A stretch of DNA of 64,000 nt, taken from positions 1-64,000 of the forward strand of contig NZ_JAJUBB010000011.1 of assembly GCF_028683135.1 (NCBI RefSeq). Direction: 5' to 3'. The DNA is from Enterovibrio qingdaonensis. Lineage in GTDB: Bacteria; Pseudomonadota; Gammaproteobacteria; Enterobacterales; Vibrionaceae. Below the pieces are notes generated by a model. That model saw only the letters and a list, made by a program, of their open reading frames with translations. It did no database searches and had not been told where the DNA came from. A program made the position numbers and the translations under genes. Positions 1-9,183 of the stretch are shown piece after piece; the first letter of the stretch is position 1; each line of letters begins with the position of its first letter.

Positions 1-20
1 GTCGTTATGACGGCTTTTTT
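1..20. terminator. Right half of a possible terminator hairpin, cut by the window edge
   Basis: The first bases read GTCGTTATGACGGC followed by six T. This resembles the loop and right arm of an intrinsic terminator whose left arm lies outside the window. It could end a rightward gene to the left, or act in both directions for dddD. The missing arm prevents confirmation. Confidence 0.3.
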
Positions 21-26
21 GATCCG

Positions 27-2528
27 CTAGCTCGGCAGGAATTCTTCTGACCACCCCTCGCTCACCACACCTATGTCGATAAGACGCTGAATGTCTGATT
101 CGCCCATCCCCAATTCGGTCAAGATAAGCCGACTTGAACTGCCAAAACGCTCTGTTTGCGCAGCCGAAATAATGCCCGCTTTTTTGGGACGAATCGAATA
201 ATGGTCGACCATGGTTGTGACGTAACCACTAGGGTGCGCATCGTAGGTAGAAAACGCGTAGCTTCCAGAGTCAAAACCCACTTCACCATCTTGAGGGCGA
301 CTGTAACGTTTTCTCAACCATTCAATGCTTCGCGTCTGCGCGGCAGCGATATCCAATTCAGACAACTTATTCAGCCAAACATCATTGGGTTTACGTTTAA
401 ACTGACTGGCAAACAGGGCTTTTCTGCCCGCTTCATCAAGGTTGGAGAGGCCGGAGAATGCATCCAACGATTCCAATTTCGGCAAATCGCTCTCCGAGGC
501 ATCTAGGTACAACCAACCATCATGGGTTTGATAGAAATGAGACAGCGCGTTGTATCCCAAAGTGTCACGCCCTGATGGTTCATTACATGGCGGGCGTCCT
601 TCATAATCGTGGCTGTATTTGATTTGCGCGAGGTTAGTCGTGGAAGATAGCGATGTTCTCGGTCTCAACACTTCCCCTGTTTTTGCCCGCACATACAAGG
701 CTACAGACATCGCAAGTCCCGCCGCAAACCCGCAGTTTACGTCCAATGTACCGAGATGCGCATGCTCTTCTGGCGTATCCATCCCTCCAAATCGGCTCAT
801 AATGCCGCTGTTCGCCTGAATAATATCGTCATAGCCAATGTAATCTGTTTTCTCGCCATGCTTAGGCCCGCCTAAGCAATCCAAACGACAGAAAATAACA
901 TCTGGGTTGATCGCTTTCAGTCGATCTTCTGTCAATCCTAGTGGCGCAACTTGTCGAGAAGGAGCATTGATAACGACGATATCGCAGTGCTTCACCAATG
1001 CTTCAAAGATCGGCCTGCCTTCATCCGTCAGCATGTCCATCAACAAGCTCTTCTTTCCAATGTTTGACAGGTAACTGAAAAACACACCAATCAGCGGATC
1101 ATACATAGGTTTGGTTGGGTCGAGCTTGATCACTTCAGCCCCGAAGCGAGAGAGAAATGCAGTAGAGTGCGGTCCCGCAATAACATTGGTAAGGTCCAGA
1201 ACCTTTATGCCGTTAAGCCAGTGTCGCTGAGCTTCCCCGCTGTGTGTTGGCTCACACCTCGCAGGTTTTGTTGTCACGCTGAAAAGGCGTTCTGCATCAG
1301 CATATTCACCAAACTTACGCGGATGAATATCGCATAGCTGCTCTCCCAACTCCTCGAACCATACCAGTGGTCCCGGCTGCTTCATCGGGCCAAATTCAGG
1401 GTCGTTAACCTCCACGATAAGCCCGCTTTCAAGCGAGTAAGAATCATTGACCCATTCTTGCGTTGTTCTGTGTGGAGCCCCTGGAATACCGCCCTCTCCA
1501 AACAGTTTTCCCCATTCATCGGATGAACGAGTCAGAAAAACACGTTTCATCTTTTCGGCTATTTTTGCTGCCCAATCCGCTGGCAGAGGATAAACACCAA
1601 TTGACGTGTCCGCTTCCCATTCAGATTTCGGCAAATAGAGGTCTTCGACATCTGGCAGTCCTTCCGCCAACAACTCATCGTAAAGACCCGTCAATTGAAG
1701 GCAACGTTTTGCGTGTGTGCGGTGAGATGGACACACAACATAGAAGTATCGACCGTCTTTGCATTCATAAGTCCGATAGAAAGGATCTAAGTATTCCTGA
1801 AGCTCTTCGTAGGTCACGTCCATGGCTAAACCCGCTTCTCGACGGCGGCTAATTTCCATCTCGCGCATCGTCAGGTAGCGCTGTGGCATCCCTTCAATTT
1901 TAATGGAGTTATAAGACAACCCCTCCATCAATGCTGCGGTAACAGGCACTTCAATGTGATCACCAGCTCCACTTTTTTCACGTTCAAATAAGGCAAGCGA
2001 CACCGCACTCGCCGCCAGCATGGTTGCATACGCAGAACCAAGCGTGAGCGGAGAAAAGCTTGGGTCACACCCCATCAACACACGGTTGTAGCCCATATCC
2101 GTAAATGCACCGGATGATGCTGCTATCACGGCTTCCGTCGCCTTCCATTGCTTACGGAGTTGGTCATTCGAGGCAAAGCCAGGGACGGAGAGTGTGATTA
2201 ATCTTGGGTCTGCAGCACGCAGCATGTCCAAGTCCACGCCCAGACGTTTCATTGTGCCTGGTCGGAAATTTTCTATGATGATGTCTGCTTGTGCGCAAAG
2301 AGACAAAGCCCTGTCTAAATCGCCCCCGGATTTCAAGTCGAGCCGGATATTGGTTTTGTTTCGATTTAACACCGCATTGGCAGAATGATTCCACAATGGA
2401 CCGTTTGGCGGGTCAATGTGCACAACATTGGCACCTAAATCGGCAAGGATCATAGCGACAGCTGGACCGGTCACGTACTGGCCAAAGTCGACAACATTTA
2501 ATCCCGATAGCGGCAATGTATTTCTCAT
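27..2528 (-). CDS. dddD: Two-domain class III CoA-transferase, DddD-type DMSP lyase
   Basis: The 833-residue protein carries two consecutive CaiB/BaiF class III CoA-transferase domains (about 5-400 and 437-820). Most family members are single-domain proteins of about 400 residues; tandem fusion at this length is characteristic of DddD. DddD converts DMSP to dimethyl sulfide and a 3-hydroxypropionate product using acetyl-CoA. Only the second half keeps a candidate catalytic aspartate (Asp596 in GTLDVNCG). At the matching place in the first half there is a glycine (LTLGSAYA), as expected if that half is structural. The neighbours strengthen the call: a LysR regulator upstream on the same strand, then a divergent BCCT carrier and iron-containing alcohol dehydrogenase, the known dddR/dddT/dddB partners. 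The alternative is a carnitine- or other betaine-directed CoA-transferase, which would share the BCCT neighbour. Confidence 0.82.
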   Translation of the reverse strand: MRNTLPLSGLNVVDFGQYVTGPAVAMILADLGANVVHIDPPNGPLWNHSANAVLNRNKTNIRLDLKSGGDLDRALSLCAQADIIIENFRPGTMKRLGVDLDMLRAADPRLITLSVPGFASNDQLRKQWKATEAVIAASSGAFTDMGYNRVLMGCDPSFSPLTLGSAYATMLAASAVSLALFEREKSGAGDHIEVPVTAALMEGLSYNSIKIEGMPQRYLTMREMEISRRREAGLAMDVTYEELQEYLDPFYRTYECKDGRYFYVVCPSHRTHAKRCLQLTGLYDELLAEGLPDVEDLYLPKSEWEADTSIGVYPLPADWAAKIAEKMKRVFLTRSSDEWGKLFGEGGIPGAPHRTTQEWVNDSYSLESGLIVEVNDPEFGPMKQPGPLVWFEELGEQLCDIHPRKFGEYADAERLFSVTTKPARCEPTHSGEAQRHWLNGIKVLDLTNVIAGPHSTAFLSRFGAEVIKLDPTKPMYDPLIGVFFSYLSNIGKKSLLMDMLTDEGRPIFEALVKHCDIVVINAPSRQVAPLGLTEDRLKAINPDVIFCRLDCLGGPKHGEKTDYIGYDDIIQANSGIMSRFGGMDTPEEHAHLGTLDVNCGFAAGLAMSVALYVRAKTGEVLRPRTSLSSTTNLAQIKYSHDYEGRPPCNEPSGRDTLGYNALSHFYQTHDGWLYLDASESDLPKLESLDAFSGLSNLDEAGRKALFASQFKRKPNDVWLNKLSELDIAAAQTRSIEWLRKRYSRPQDGEVGFDSGSYAFSTYDAHPSGYVTTMVDHYSIRPKKAGIISAAQTERFGSSSRLILTELGMGESDIQRLIDIGVVSEGWSEEFLPS

Positions 2529-2675
2529 CTATCTCGCTCCTTGCTAAGAGACTTCAACGTAAAATGAGAACCACCTAATAGGTGAATTCATTGCCGGATA
2601 GTAATTACTTTATTTTTTATCGACCACTAATATAAATTTAGTCTCAGCATAAATATTTTAATACACAACAAACCA

Positions 2676-3602
2676 CTAGTTATATAAATGTCTGTTTTCA
2701 ATATTTATATCATCATTGTTAACTTCTTCAATCACCCAAGATATAAATGCTTCAGCATGAGGATGTAGAAAACGAGATTTATGGTTGACCAAGTAGAAAG
2801 CTTCTGTCGTCAAAACCTTTTGTTCAAATAAAGAAATGAGCTTTCCTTCTTCAAAGTACCGTTGTAACAAACTGCTCCTGCCTAAAACAATCCCACCATC
2901 GTTAGCTGCCACTTCAAAGGCATTGACTAAGGTGTCGAATTGACTCCCTAGCTTAAAGTCCGTATACGCCATGCCAATGGATTGGAACCAGTGATTCCAG
3001 CCATCTTCATAGCCAATCACATGAATGAGGTTTTCATTCACGATGTGTAAAGGAGAAAGCTCCCGCTGAAACCGAGAGGCATAATTTGGGCTACAAACTG
3101 GTTGCAGAAGATCCCATGTCAGCCTTCTTGCTTCAAACTGATGCCAACGACCGTTTCCATAGATCACCTCCAAATCACAATCGGAAGATTTCTCCTGGCT
3201 GTTAACCCATATATTGCTTGTGATTTTTAAATTAATGTCCGGATACTTTTCATAAAACTGCGATAGACGCGGTGCAAGCCAGTTGACAAAAAAGACCAGA
3301 TTAACCTTAACGTTCAGTAGCTTATTTCTGCCTTTACCGAACAACTCCTCCGTCACTTCATTCATTCTTTCTATTGATTCATGAAGCACTGGCAGGTAAG
3401 CCGCCCCCGCCTCTGTCAGCTCTAACCCTCTAGGTAAACGCACAAAGAGCATTGTGCCAAGTTGACTCTCCAACGCTTTAATTTGTTGGCTGATCGCCGC
3501 TTGAGTGATGTGCAGTTCCTGAGAAGCGTGGGTGAAGCTCAGGTGCCTCGCAGCTGCCTCAAATGACCGAAGCCAATTAAGTGGGGGGAGTCGTTTTTTC
3601 AT
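2676..3602 (-). CDS. dddR: LysR-family regulator, probable activator of the ddd genes
   Basis: This 308-residue protein has an N-terminal winged helix-turn-helix (about residues 9-67; FTHASQELHITQAAISQQIK) followed by a GcvA-like periplasmic-binding-fold effector domain. It lies 147 bp upstream of dddD on the same strand and is divergent from the BCCT gene across a 368-bp gap, so it can control both directions. DMSP clusters of the dddD type are commonly governed by a LysR protein named DddR; assigning that role rests on position rather than on any diagnostic residue. The 2529-2675 gap should contain the dddD promoter. LysR-family membership is certain; the effector (DMSP, acrylate or 3-hydroxypropionate) is not visible. 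Confidence 0.8.
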   Translation of the reverse strand: MKKRLPPLNWLRSFEAAARHLSFTHASQELHITQAAISQQIKALESQLGTMLFVRLPRGLELTEAGAAYLPVLHESIERMNEVTEELFGKGRNKLLNVKVNLVFFVNWLAPRLSQFYEKYPDINLKITSNIWVNSQEKSSDCDLEVIYGNGRWHQFEARRLTWDLLQPVCSPNYASRFQRELSPLHIVNENLIHVIGYEDGWNHWFQSIGMAYTDFKLGSQFDTLVNAFEVAANDGGIVLGRSSLLQRYFEEGKLISLFEQKVLTTEAFYLVNHKSRFLHPHAEAFISWVIEEVNNDDINIENRHLYN

Positions 3603-3970
3603 GGTGTTACTTCCTTGCTATCACGATAGAAAACGATGCAGCTTCCTGCAGACAATGAGAACGTCAAGAACGGCTTGGTCAGTCTTTTTTATTTGTTATT
3701 CAACCTCAATCTACACCTAAGCATTTCGAAATGATGTCAAATAAATGAAACATAACAGCTACGCATAATTATTTTTATACCAAAGGCTAAAAATTTATTA
3801 ATTGCCGAAAGACGGTAAAACATGAAAGTTTACTAACACGCTTTAAAAGGCAGAAAATTTATCAAAATGCGACATTGATAAGTCGCAATAAAGTAAATAT
3901 TAACGAGAGATAACCAGCCTAGAAAAACATAATCATTTATTTCAGTCGGAATATTAAAAGGAGTATCGCA
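3603..3970. other. Divergent regulatory region between dddR and dddT
   Basis: This 368-bp AT-rich gap separates the leftward LysR gene from the rightward transporter gene and must carry both promoters. An inverted repeat at 3868-3887 is the only strong symmetrical element I see. A ribosome-binding site (AAAGGAG) precedes the dddT start. No coding sequence is supported here. Confidence 0.6.
3868..3887. promoter_or_regulatory. Inverted repeat upstream of dddT, candidate LysR operator
   Basis: The arms TGCGAC and GTCGCA are perfectly complementary around an 8-nt AT-rich centre and end about 84 bp before the dddT start. Dyads of this size in a divergent LysR intergenic region are typical regulator sites. 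Assignment to DddR is inferred from position. Confidence 0.4.
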
Positions 3971-5542
3971 ATGGGGAAGGATGTTAACGCGAAAGAAGGA
4001 GGAGGGCTATTCGCGGGTGTAAACCCGTTTATGGCTATCGGATCTTCCGTTCTCGTCATTTTGTTTGTTTTGTACACCGTGTTATTGCCTGAACAAGCGA
4101 ACAGCGTATACACGTTCTGCAAAAATTATATCGCGACTAATCTGTCGTGGTATTACGTAGGACTCATGAGTGTTTATCTTTTCATTGCGTTTTATCTCAT
4201 CCTCAGCCGGTATGGGAGTATCAAGCTCGGCAAAGACGATGAAAAGCCTGAGTTTGGTTTCTTTTCATGGTTTTCCATGCTCTTTGGCGCAGGCATCGGT
4301 ATTGGTATTCTGTTCTGGAGTATTGCCGAGCCCATGTACCACTTCCAAAACAATCCTTTTGTCACTGAGGACAAAGCGCAAACCATTTTCGCTGGGCAAG
4401 TTGCAATGCGTATTGCCATTTTCCATTGGGGACTGCATGGCTGGGGGTTGTTTGCGATTTGTGGCCTTTCTCTCGCTTACTTCTCTTATCGTAAAGGCCT
4501 GCCGCTCTCTATCCGCTCGGGTCTCTACCCTCTTCTTGGGGAGCGTATTTATGGCCCACTAGGGCATGCCGCTGACTTACTTGCTGTTTTCGGTACGGTA
4601 TTTGGTATCGCCACCTCGCTGGGGCTTGGAGCCCAGCAAATGAATGCCGGACTGAACTACCTGCTGGATGTTGAAATCAGCACGTCTGTTCAGATCATAT
4701 TGATCATCAGCATCTCCATATTAGCAACGGTGTCAGTGCTGACCGGTGTAAACAAAGGTATTCGGATCCTCAGTGAGCTCAACATGCAACTCACTGTTGT
4801 TATGCTGGCTTTCTTCATCATTCTTGGCCCAACCGCCTATGTAATTGGCTCCTTTTTTACCAATCTTGGCGATTACATGCTTAACGTGGTCAAGCTGGGG
4901 CTCTGGGTCGACCCTAATCCTGAAAATACATGGCAAGGTGCTTGGACCATCTTCTACTGGGGATGGTGGATCGCATGGGCACCTTTCTGTGGCATTTTTA
5001 TCGCCCGCATTTCTCGCGGTCGCACTATTCGTGAATTCACGTTAGGTGTGTTGCTGGCTCCCACTGTGTTAGCGACATTCTGGATCACCATATTCGGCAA
5101 TACCGCGATGTATATCGAGCTCTTCGGTAACGGAGGCGTCGTTGAAGCCGTTAATGAAGACCTGACCCTCGCCTTATTCAAAACGATTGAACTCATGGAC
5201 ATCGGCGTCATCCTCACCACACTCGGGGCAACCATTTGTACCGTCATGCTTGTCACGTATTTCGTGACATCAGCCGACTCCGCAACGCTCGTCATTTGTA
5301 CCTTGATCTCTATGGGAGATGAGCATCCACCCGCTCGTTATCGCGTATTTTGGGGACTCTCTATTGGCCTTGTCGCCGCCGTACTTTTGTTAGCAGGTGG
5401 TCTTGGCGCACTGCAAACCGCGTCAATCATTGCCGCGCTCCCCTATTCCATTGTTGTTATCGCAACCACAGTCGGTCTTTATCGGTCACTGCGCAGAGAA
5501 ACCCTTCATGGAAAACCAGATACAGTAGGAGCTATAAAATGA
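3971..5542 (+). CDS. dddT: BCCT-family betaine/DMSP transporter (DddT type)
   Basis: This 523-residue inner-membrane carrier has about 12 predicted helices. It carries BCCT hallmarks: the glycine-rich segment GAGIGIGILFWSIAEP (about 106-121) and the tryptophan box WGWWIAWAPFCG (about 330-341). BCCT carriers import quaternary ammonium or sulfonium compounds such as glycine betaine, carnitine, choline or DMSP, driven by sodium or protons. The start follows a good AAAGGAG ribosome-binding site. The stop codon overlaps the start of the next gene (ATGA), so the two are probably translationally coupled. In dddD loci the BCCT member DddT imports DMSP. That substrate is inferred from the neighbours; osmoprotectant uptake in general is the alternative. 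Confidence 0.85.
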   Translation: MGKDVNAKEGGGLFAGVNPFMAIGSSVLVILFVLYTVLLPEQANSVYTFCKNYIATNLSWYYVGLMSVYLFIAFYLILSRYGSIKLGKDDEKPEFGFFSWFSMLFGAGIGIGILFWSIAEPMYHFQNNPFVTEDKAQTIFAGQVAMRIAIFHWGLHGWGLFAICGLSLAYFSYRKGLPLSIRSGLYPLLGERIYGPLGHAADLLAVFGTVFGIATSLGLGAQQMNAGLNYLLDVEISTSVQIILIISISILATVSVLTGVNKGIRILSELNMQLTVVMLAFFIILGPTAYVIGSFFTNLGDYMLNVVKLGLWVDPNPENTWQGAWTIFYWGWWIAWAPFCGIFIARISRGRTIREFTLGVLLAPTVLATFWITIFGNTAMYIELFGNGGVVEAVNEDLTLALFKTIELMDIGVILTTLGATICTVMLVTYFVTSADSATLVICTLISMGDEHPPARYRVFWGLSIGLVAAVLLLAGGLGALQTASIIAALPYSIVVIATTVGLYRSLRRETLHGKPDTVGAIK

Positions 5543-6699
5543 GTAATTCCGTCGCTATGCCACGTATATTGGAGTTTGGCGAAGATGCTACTGCGCGCTT
5601 GCCAGACATCGTCAAAGGATTCAATGCGTCGCGTGTACTTGTTTTAACTGACAAGACCATGGTTCAAATGGGCTATGTCGCTATGGTCACTGAGCTACTG
5701 TCTAACGCAGGTATCAATAGCCGAGTCTATTCAAACACGATTCCTGAGCCAACGTCTCAGTCAATTGAAGAAGCAGTGGCTGTCACTCGCGACAATCAAA
5801 TTGACTGTATCGTCGCGTTAGGCGGTGGTAGTGCAATCGACAGTGCAAAAGCCATCAGTATGCTTGCGAGCTATGGCGGCTTTATGCGCGATTACAAAGC
5901 ACCACGTATCGTCAATGAAACCAGTATCCCCGTTATTGCAATTCCTACAACCGCGGGGACGGGTTCTGAGGTTACCAAGTTCACCATCATTACCGATTCT
6001 GACACTGACGAGAAGATGCTATGTATTGGTCTCGGCTTCCTGCCCGTTGCCGCCTTGATCGACTACAAACTGACCATGTCACTGCCCCCCCGAATTACTG
6101 CCGACACTGGGATTGACGCATTGACGCATGCCATTGAAGCCTATGTCAGCAAAAAAGGTAACCCGTTCAGTGACTACAACGCCTTAGAAGCCATGCGCCT
6201 GATTGCACCTAACCTTCGCAAGGTATTCCATGATGGGAATGATATCGAAGCGAGAAAGCAAATGATGATGGGCTCTACCTTAGCAGGCATTGCCTTCTCT
6301 AATGCATCAGTCGCTCTGGTTCATGGTATGAGCCGACCTATCGGGGCTTCCTTCCACGTTCCACATGGGCTTTCAAACGCCATGCTTCTTCCAAGCATTA
6401 CAGCCTTTTCCATTCCAGCATGCGAAGAGCGTTACGCTCAATGTGCCAAAGCCATGGGAATAGTCGGCGAACATGTCAGAACAGAAGACGCCAACACGCG
6501 CCTGAAGCAAGAATTACTGGCTTTGAATGAAGAGCTCAACGTACCTACACTTGCTGAGTTCGGTGTCGAAAAGGATGACTTTGACGCAGTGCTAGACATC
6601 ATGATCCAACAAGCATTTGCGTCAGGTTCGCCGGGAAACAACCCAAGGGTTCCCACAGAAGAAGAAATGAGATCGCTGTACCAACGGCTTTGGAAATAA
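5539..6699 (+). CDS. dddB: Iron-containing alcohol dehydrogenase (DddB type)
   Basis: This is a 386-residue group III alcohol dehydrogenase. The nucleotide-binding GGGS motif is at 95-98 (LGGGSAIDSAK). Likely metal ligands are Asp193, His197, His262 (VHGMSRP) and His276 (HVPHG). The start is ATG 5539, which overlaps the dddT stop by 4 nt; a longer open frame upstream lies inside dddT and is not used. In DMSP clusters DddB oxidises the 3-hydroxypropionate produced by DddD to malonate semialdehyde. The next enzyme, the DddC-type semialdehyde dehydrogenase, is not in this window. Family membership is certain; the substrate comes from context. Confidence 0.82.
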   Translation: MSNSVAMPRILEFGEDATARLPDIVKGFNASRVLVLTDKTMVQMGYVAMVTELLSNAGINSRVYSNTIPEPTSQSIEEAVAVTRDNQIDCIVALGGGSAIDSAKAISMLASYGGFMRDYKAPRIVNETSIPVIAIPTTAGTGSEVTKFTIITDSDTDEKMLCIGLGFLPVAALIDYKLTMSLPPRITADTGIDALTHAIEAYVSKKGNPFSDYNALEAMRLIAPNLRKVFHDGNDIEARKQMMMGSTLAGIAFSNASVALVHGMSRPIGASFHVPHGLSNAMLLPSITAFSIPACEERYAQCAKAMGIVGEHVRTEDANTRLKQELLALNEELNVPTLAEFGVEKDDFDAVLDIMIQQAFASGSPGNNPRVPTEEEMRSLYQRLWK

Positions 6700-6734
6700 C
6701 CACCTAATCACAAGCGATCTAAACAGGACGACGA

Positions 6735-6763
6735 AAAAGAGCTGCCATCGCAGCTCTTTTTCT
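6735..6763. terminator. Bidirectional terminator between dddB and the BASS carrier gene
   Basis: A perfect stem AAAAGAGCTGC / GCAGCTCTTTT with loop CATC is flanked by A-rich and T-rich tracts, so it can end both convergent genes. Confidence 0.85.
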
Positions 6764-6764
6764 C

Positions 6765-7622
6765 TTACATGGCGACAGATTTCACCGCTCGCTTGTTGAG
6801 CACAATGAGTATCACCACAGGTATGTTCATCAGCACGCCGTACAATAAAGGCGTCAAAGCAAGTTCCGGCTGCTTTAGCTGCACCACGGCTACAAATATC
6901 GCGGTACCCGCATTTTGAATCCCTACCTCGATGGCAAACGTCTTCGACAGTTTTGCGTCACCACGAAACAGTTTAGATACAGCCACACCAAGCCCCATGC
7001 CCAGCAAACACAAGGTTAGAACCGCCACTGATGCTTGTGAAAACAACTGGTTGAACACAGAGGTGTTTGCGGCAAGTGTTACGGCAACCGTAAAAAACAG
7101 TGCCCACAATGCGGACTTACCGGCGAACTCGGTGAACACATCAAAACGCTTTGAGTGAACAAAGTGGTTTAGTGCCATACCCAATAACACGGGGACTAAC
7201 GTCACCGCGATAAGCTGCATGATCGCCGTTTTTACGGGGATCGCGGCTGACACTTGGGGATAAAGCAGCGGCAACAGCAAGGGTAAGCTAAACGGGATAA
7301 TTAAGCTGCTGATCGCTGTCATGGTGATTGATAGTGCCGCATCTCCGCCAGCAAGATGGCTAATTGCGTTTGATGATGCACCACCAGGGGCTAATGCCAG
7401 AATCCATAGACCTATTGCGACCACTTCAGGCAAATTAAAGACATAAACGAGAACAAAGGCAATTGCAGGCAAGCCGAGTAATTGCGCGCAAAGACCAACA
7501 AACACAATGCCAGGATATTGCCCAACACGTTTGAAATCTGCCAACGTGAGTGTCAATCCTACACAAAACATCATCCACGCAAGGGCCAAAGGTAATCCAA
7601 TGGTCAACATAGCCTGGCTCAT
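6765..7622 (-). CDS. Bile acid:sodium symporter (BASS) family carrier
   Basis: This 285-residue protein is almost entirely hydrophobic, with about nine to ten predicted helices. It has the BASS-type motif APGGASSNAIS near residue 80 and a second charged-poor core around VGIQNAGTAIF. BASS proteins move organic anions (bile acids, pantoate, pyruvate, short carboxylates) with sodium. It converges on dddB and shares its terminator, so it is probably transcribed alone. Its position beside the DMSP locus suggests a possible carboxylate substrate such as 3-hydroxypropionate or acrylate, but nothing in the sequence proves this. Confidence 0.75.
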   Translation of the reverse strand: MSQAMLTIGLPLALAWMMFCVGLTLTLADFKRVGQYPGIVFVGLCAQLLGLPAIAFVLVYVFNLPEVVAIGLWILALAPGGASSNAISHLAGGDAALSITMTAISSLIIPFSLPLLLPLLYPQVSAAIPVKTAIMQLIAVTLVPVLLGMALNHFVHSKRFDVFTEFAGKSALWALFFTVAVTLAANTSVFNQLFSQASVAVLTLCLLGMGLGVAVSKLFRGDAKLSKTFAIEVGIQNAGTAIFVAVVQLKQPELALTPLLYGVLMNIPVVILIVLNKRAVKSVAM

Positions 7623-7662
7623 ACACTTTCCTTATACACTCAGTTTAAACGGCAAAACGATC

Positions 7663-7691
7663 AAAAAAGGCGAACATAATGCCCGCCTTTT
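7663..7691 (-). terminator. Terminator of nadA, displaced by a repeat element
   Basis: On the minus strand an AAAAGGCG / CGCCTTTT stem is followed by a T run. It is the first terminator after nadA but lies about 280 bp beyond the stop codon, with the 7695-7958 repeat element between. Confidence 0.75.
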
Positions 7692-7694
7692 AAT

Positions 7695-7958
7695 ATACCC
7701 AAACAACGTGAAGATGCTGGACTCAGCGAGCTTGTTTGGTGTTGTGATCGCGACGTCCCTTTGTAGGTGTAGTCACCTCCATCAAAAAGGGACAACAAAG
7801 AGCACGACATCATACAACTCTCCCGAAGGGAGGCCATCAATACGGTCACTTCTTCGTTAAATCCCACGGAAATAGAATGACTATTCCTCGCGAAATTTGC
7901 CTCGAATTGAACGTATTGATGACCTCTGAGTTCGAGCATTTTCAGGTTGTTTGGGTAT
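7695..7958. repeat. 264-bp MITE-like element with imperfect terminal inverted repeats
   Basis: The left end reads ATACCCAAACAACGTGAAGATGCT. The right end, reverse-complemented, starts ATACCCAAACAACCTGAAAATGCT. The similarity continues inward (GACTCAG versus GAACTCAG). There is no transposase and no convincing gene inside; a 92-codon minus-strand frame across it starts within the repeat and has no recognisable domain. Similar short repeats with ATACCC ends occur in Vibrionaceae intergenic regions as far as I recall, but copy number cannot be tested here. Confidence 0.65.
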
Positions 7959-7972
7959 TAGTTTCTTTGACC

Positions 7973-9067
7973 TTAAGCGTTACCTTTGACCTGCATCTGC
8001 AATTCCGCTGCGAAATCCAACATACGGTTCAAAGGAATAAGTGACTTAACGCGAATAGCTTCATCAACGTGAATTTCATGCTCTTCGCCACCGTCGCGTA
8101 GAGCAATATCAATTGCTTTTAGGCCGTTCATCGCCATCCAAGGACAGTGCGCACAACTACGACACGTTGCGCCTGCGCCTGCTGTCGGGGCTTCGATAAG
8201 CTCTTTATCTGGCACCATTTGCTGCATCTTAAAGAAGATGCCTTTGTCAGTCGCGACAACCAATTGCTTGTTAGGCAGCTCTTTCGCTGCTTTGATTAGC
8301 TGACTGGTTGAGCCGACAGCGTCAGCCAACTCTACCACACTTGCTGGTGACTCAGGGTGAACCAAAATGGCTGCATCTGGATACACTGCTTTCATGTCTC
8401 TCAGTGCTTTGGCAGAGAACTCGTCATGAACGACACACTCGCCTTGCCACAGCAACATTTCAGCCCCGGTTTTGTTTGCGATATACGAGCCTAAGTGACG
8501 GTCAGGACCCCAGATAATCTTTGCGCCTTCGTCATCCAAATGCTCAACAATCTCCAACGCAATTGAAGAGGTCACTACCCAGTCAGCGCGCGCTTTCACT
8601 GCGGCAGAGGTATTGGCATAAACGACGACAGTATGGTCTGGGTGGGCATCACAAAAGGCTGTAAAACGGTCTTCAGGACAACCAAGATCCAACGAGCACT
8701 CTGCTTCCAGAGTCGGCATTAATACCGTTTTTTCTGGTGTAAGAATTTTCGCGCTTTCGCCCATAAATCGGACGCCAGCGACAAGAAGTGTTTTTGCAGG
8801 GTGCTTGTTACCGAACTTCGCCATTTCCAGCGAGTCACCAACGAAACCGCCAGTCTCTTCAGCCAACGCCTGAATTTCAGGATCGGTGTAATAGTGGGCA
8901 ATCATGACAGCATCTTTGTCTTTCAGTTGCTGTTTGATACTGGCGATATAGTCTGCTTTCTGTTGCTCAGACAACACCTCCGGTTTTGGAGGGAAGGGAT
9001 ATACCGTCTCTGCGGTATTGATAATCTGGCTCATCGACATACTCAGATTTGCTTGCAATCCGGCCAT
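7973..9067 (-). CDS. nadA: Quinolinate synthase
   Basis: NadA condenses iminoaspartate with dihydroxyacetone phosphate to quinolinate in NAD biosynthesis, using an oxygen-sensitive [4Fe-4S] cluster. The 364-residue protein has the three expected ligands, Cys124 ([10 protein letters not shown]), Cys211 (WQGECVVH) and Cys308 (CRSCAHCPW), each offset by 11 from the E. coli numbering. Start 9067 is preceded by an AAGGT ribosome-binding site; internal methionines at 9040 and 9034 would bring the length closer to E. coli NadA but lack such a site. The gene follows the tol-pal operon terminator, so it has its own promoter in 9068-9142. Confidence 0.95.
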   Translation of the reverse strand: MAGLQANLSMSMSQIINTAETVYPFPPKPEVLSEQQKADYIASIKQQLKDKDAVMIAHYYTDPEIQALAEETGGFVGDSLEMAKFGNKHPAKTLLVAGVRFMGESAKILTPEKTVLMPTLEAECSLDLGCPEDRFTAFCDAHPDHTVVVYANTSAAVKARADWVVTSSIALEIVEHLDDEGAKIIWGPDRHLGSYIANKTGAEMLLWQGECVVHDEFSAKALRDMKAVYPDAAILVHPESPASVVELADAVGSTSQLIKAAKELPNKQLVVATDKGIFFKMQQMVPDKELIEAPTAGAGATCRSCAHCPWMAMNGLKAIDIALRDGGEEHEIHVDEAIRVKSLIPLNRMLDFAAELQMQVKGNA

Positions 9068-9142
9068 TATAGCGACCTTAAAGGCGAATGTTTACCCTTT
9101 ATGAAGATGATGTGAACTCTAGATAAGAAATAAATGAAAAAC

Positions 9143-9170
9143 AAAAAGCCGACAATTTTGTCGGCTTTTT
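9143..9170 (-). terminator. Terminator of the tol-pal operon
   Basis: A strong stem AAAAAGCCGAC / GTCGGCTTTTT with loop AATTTT begins 14 bp after the cpoB stop codon. Confidence 0.9.
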
Positions 9171-9183
9171 GTATGGGGATTTT

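Noticed and set aside
5350-5538. N-terminal extension of the alcohol dehydrogenase frame
   Set aside because: It lies within the transporter gene, encodes an Arg-rich, unrelated sequence, and the proper ATG at 5539 overlaps the transporter stop in the usual ATGA manner.
7661-7939. 92-codon minus-strand frame inside the 264-bp repeat element
   Set aside because: It is created by the repeat, has no recognisable domain or convincing start, and its end runs into the nadA terminator.
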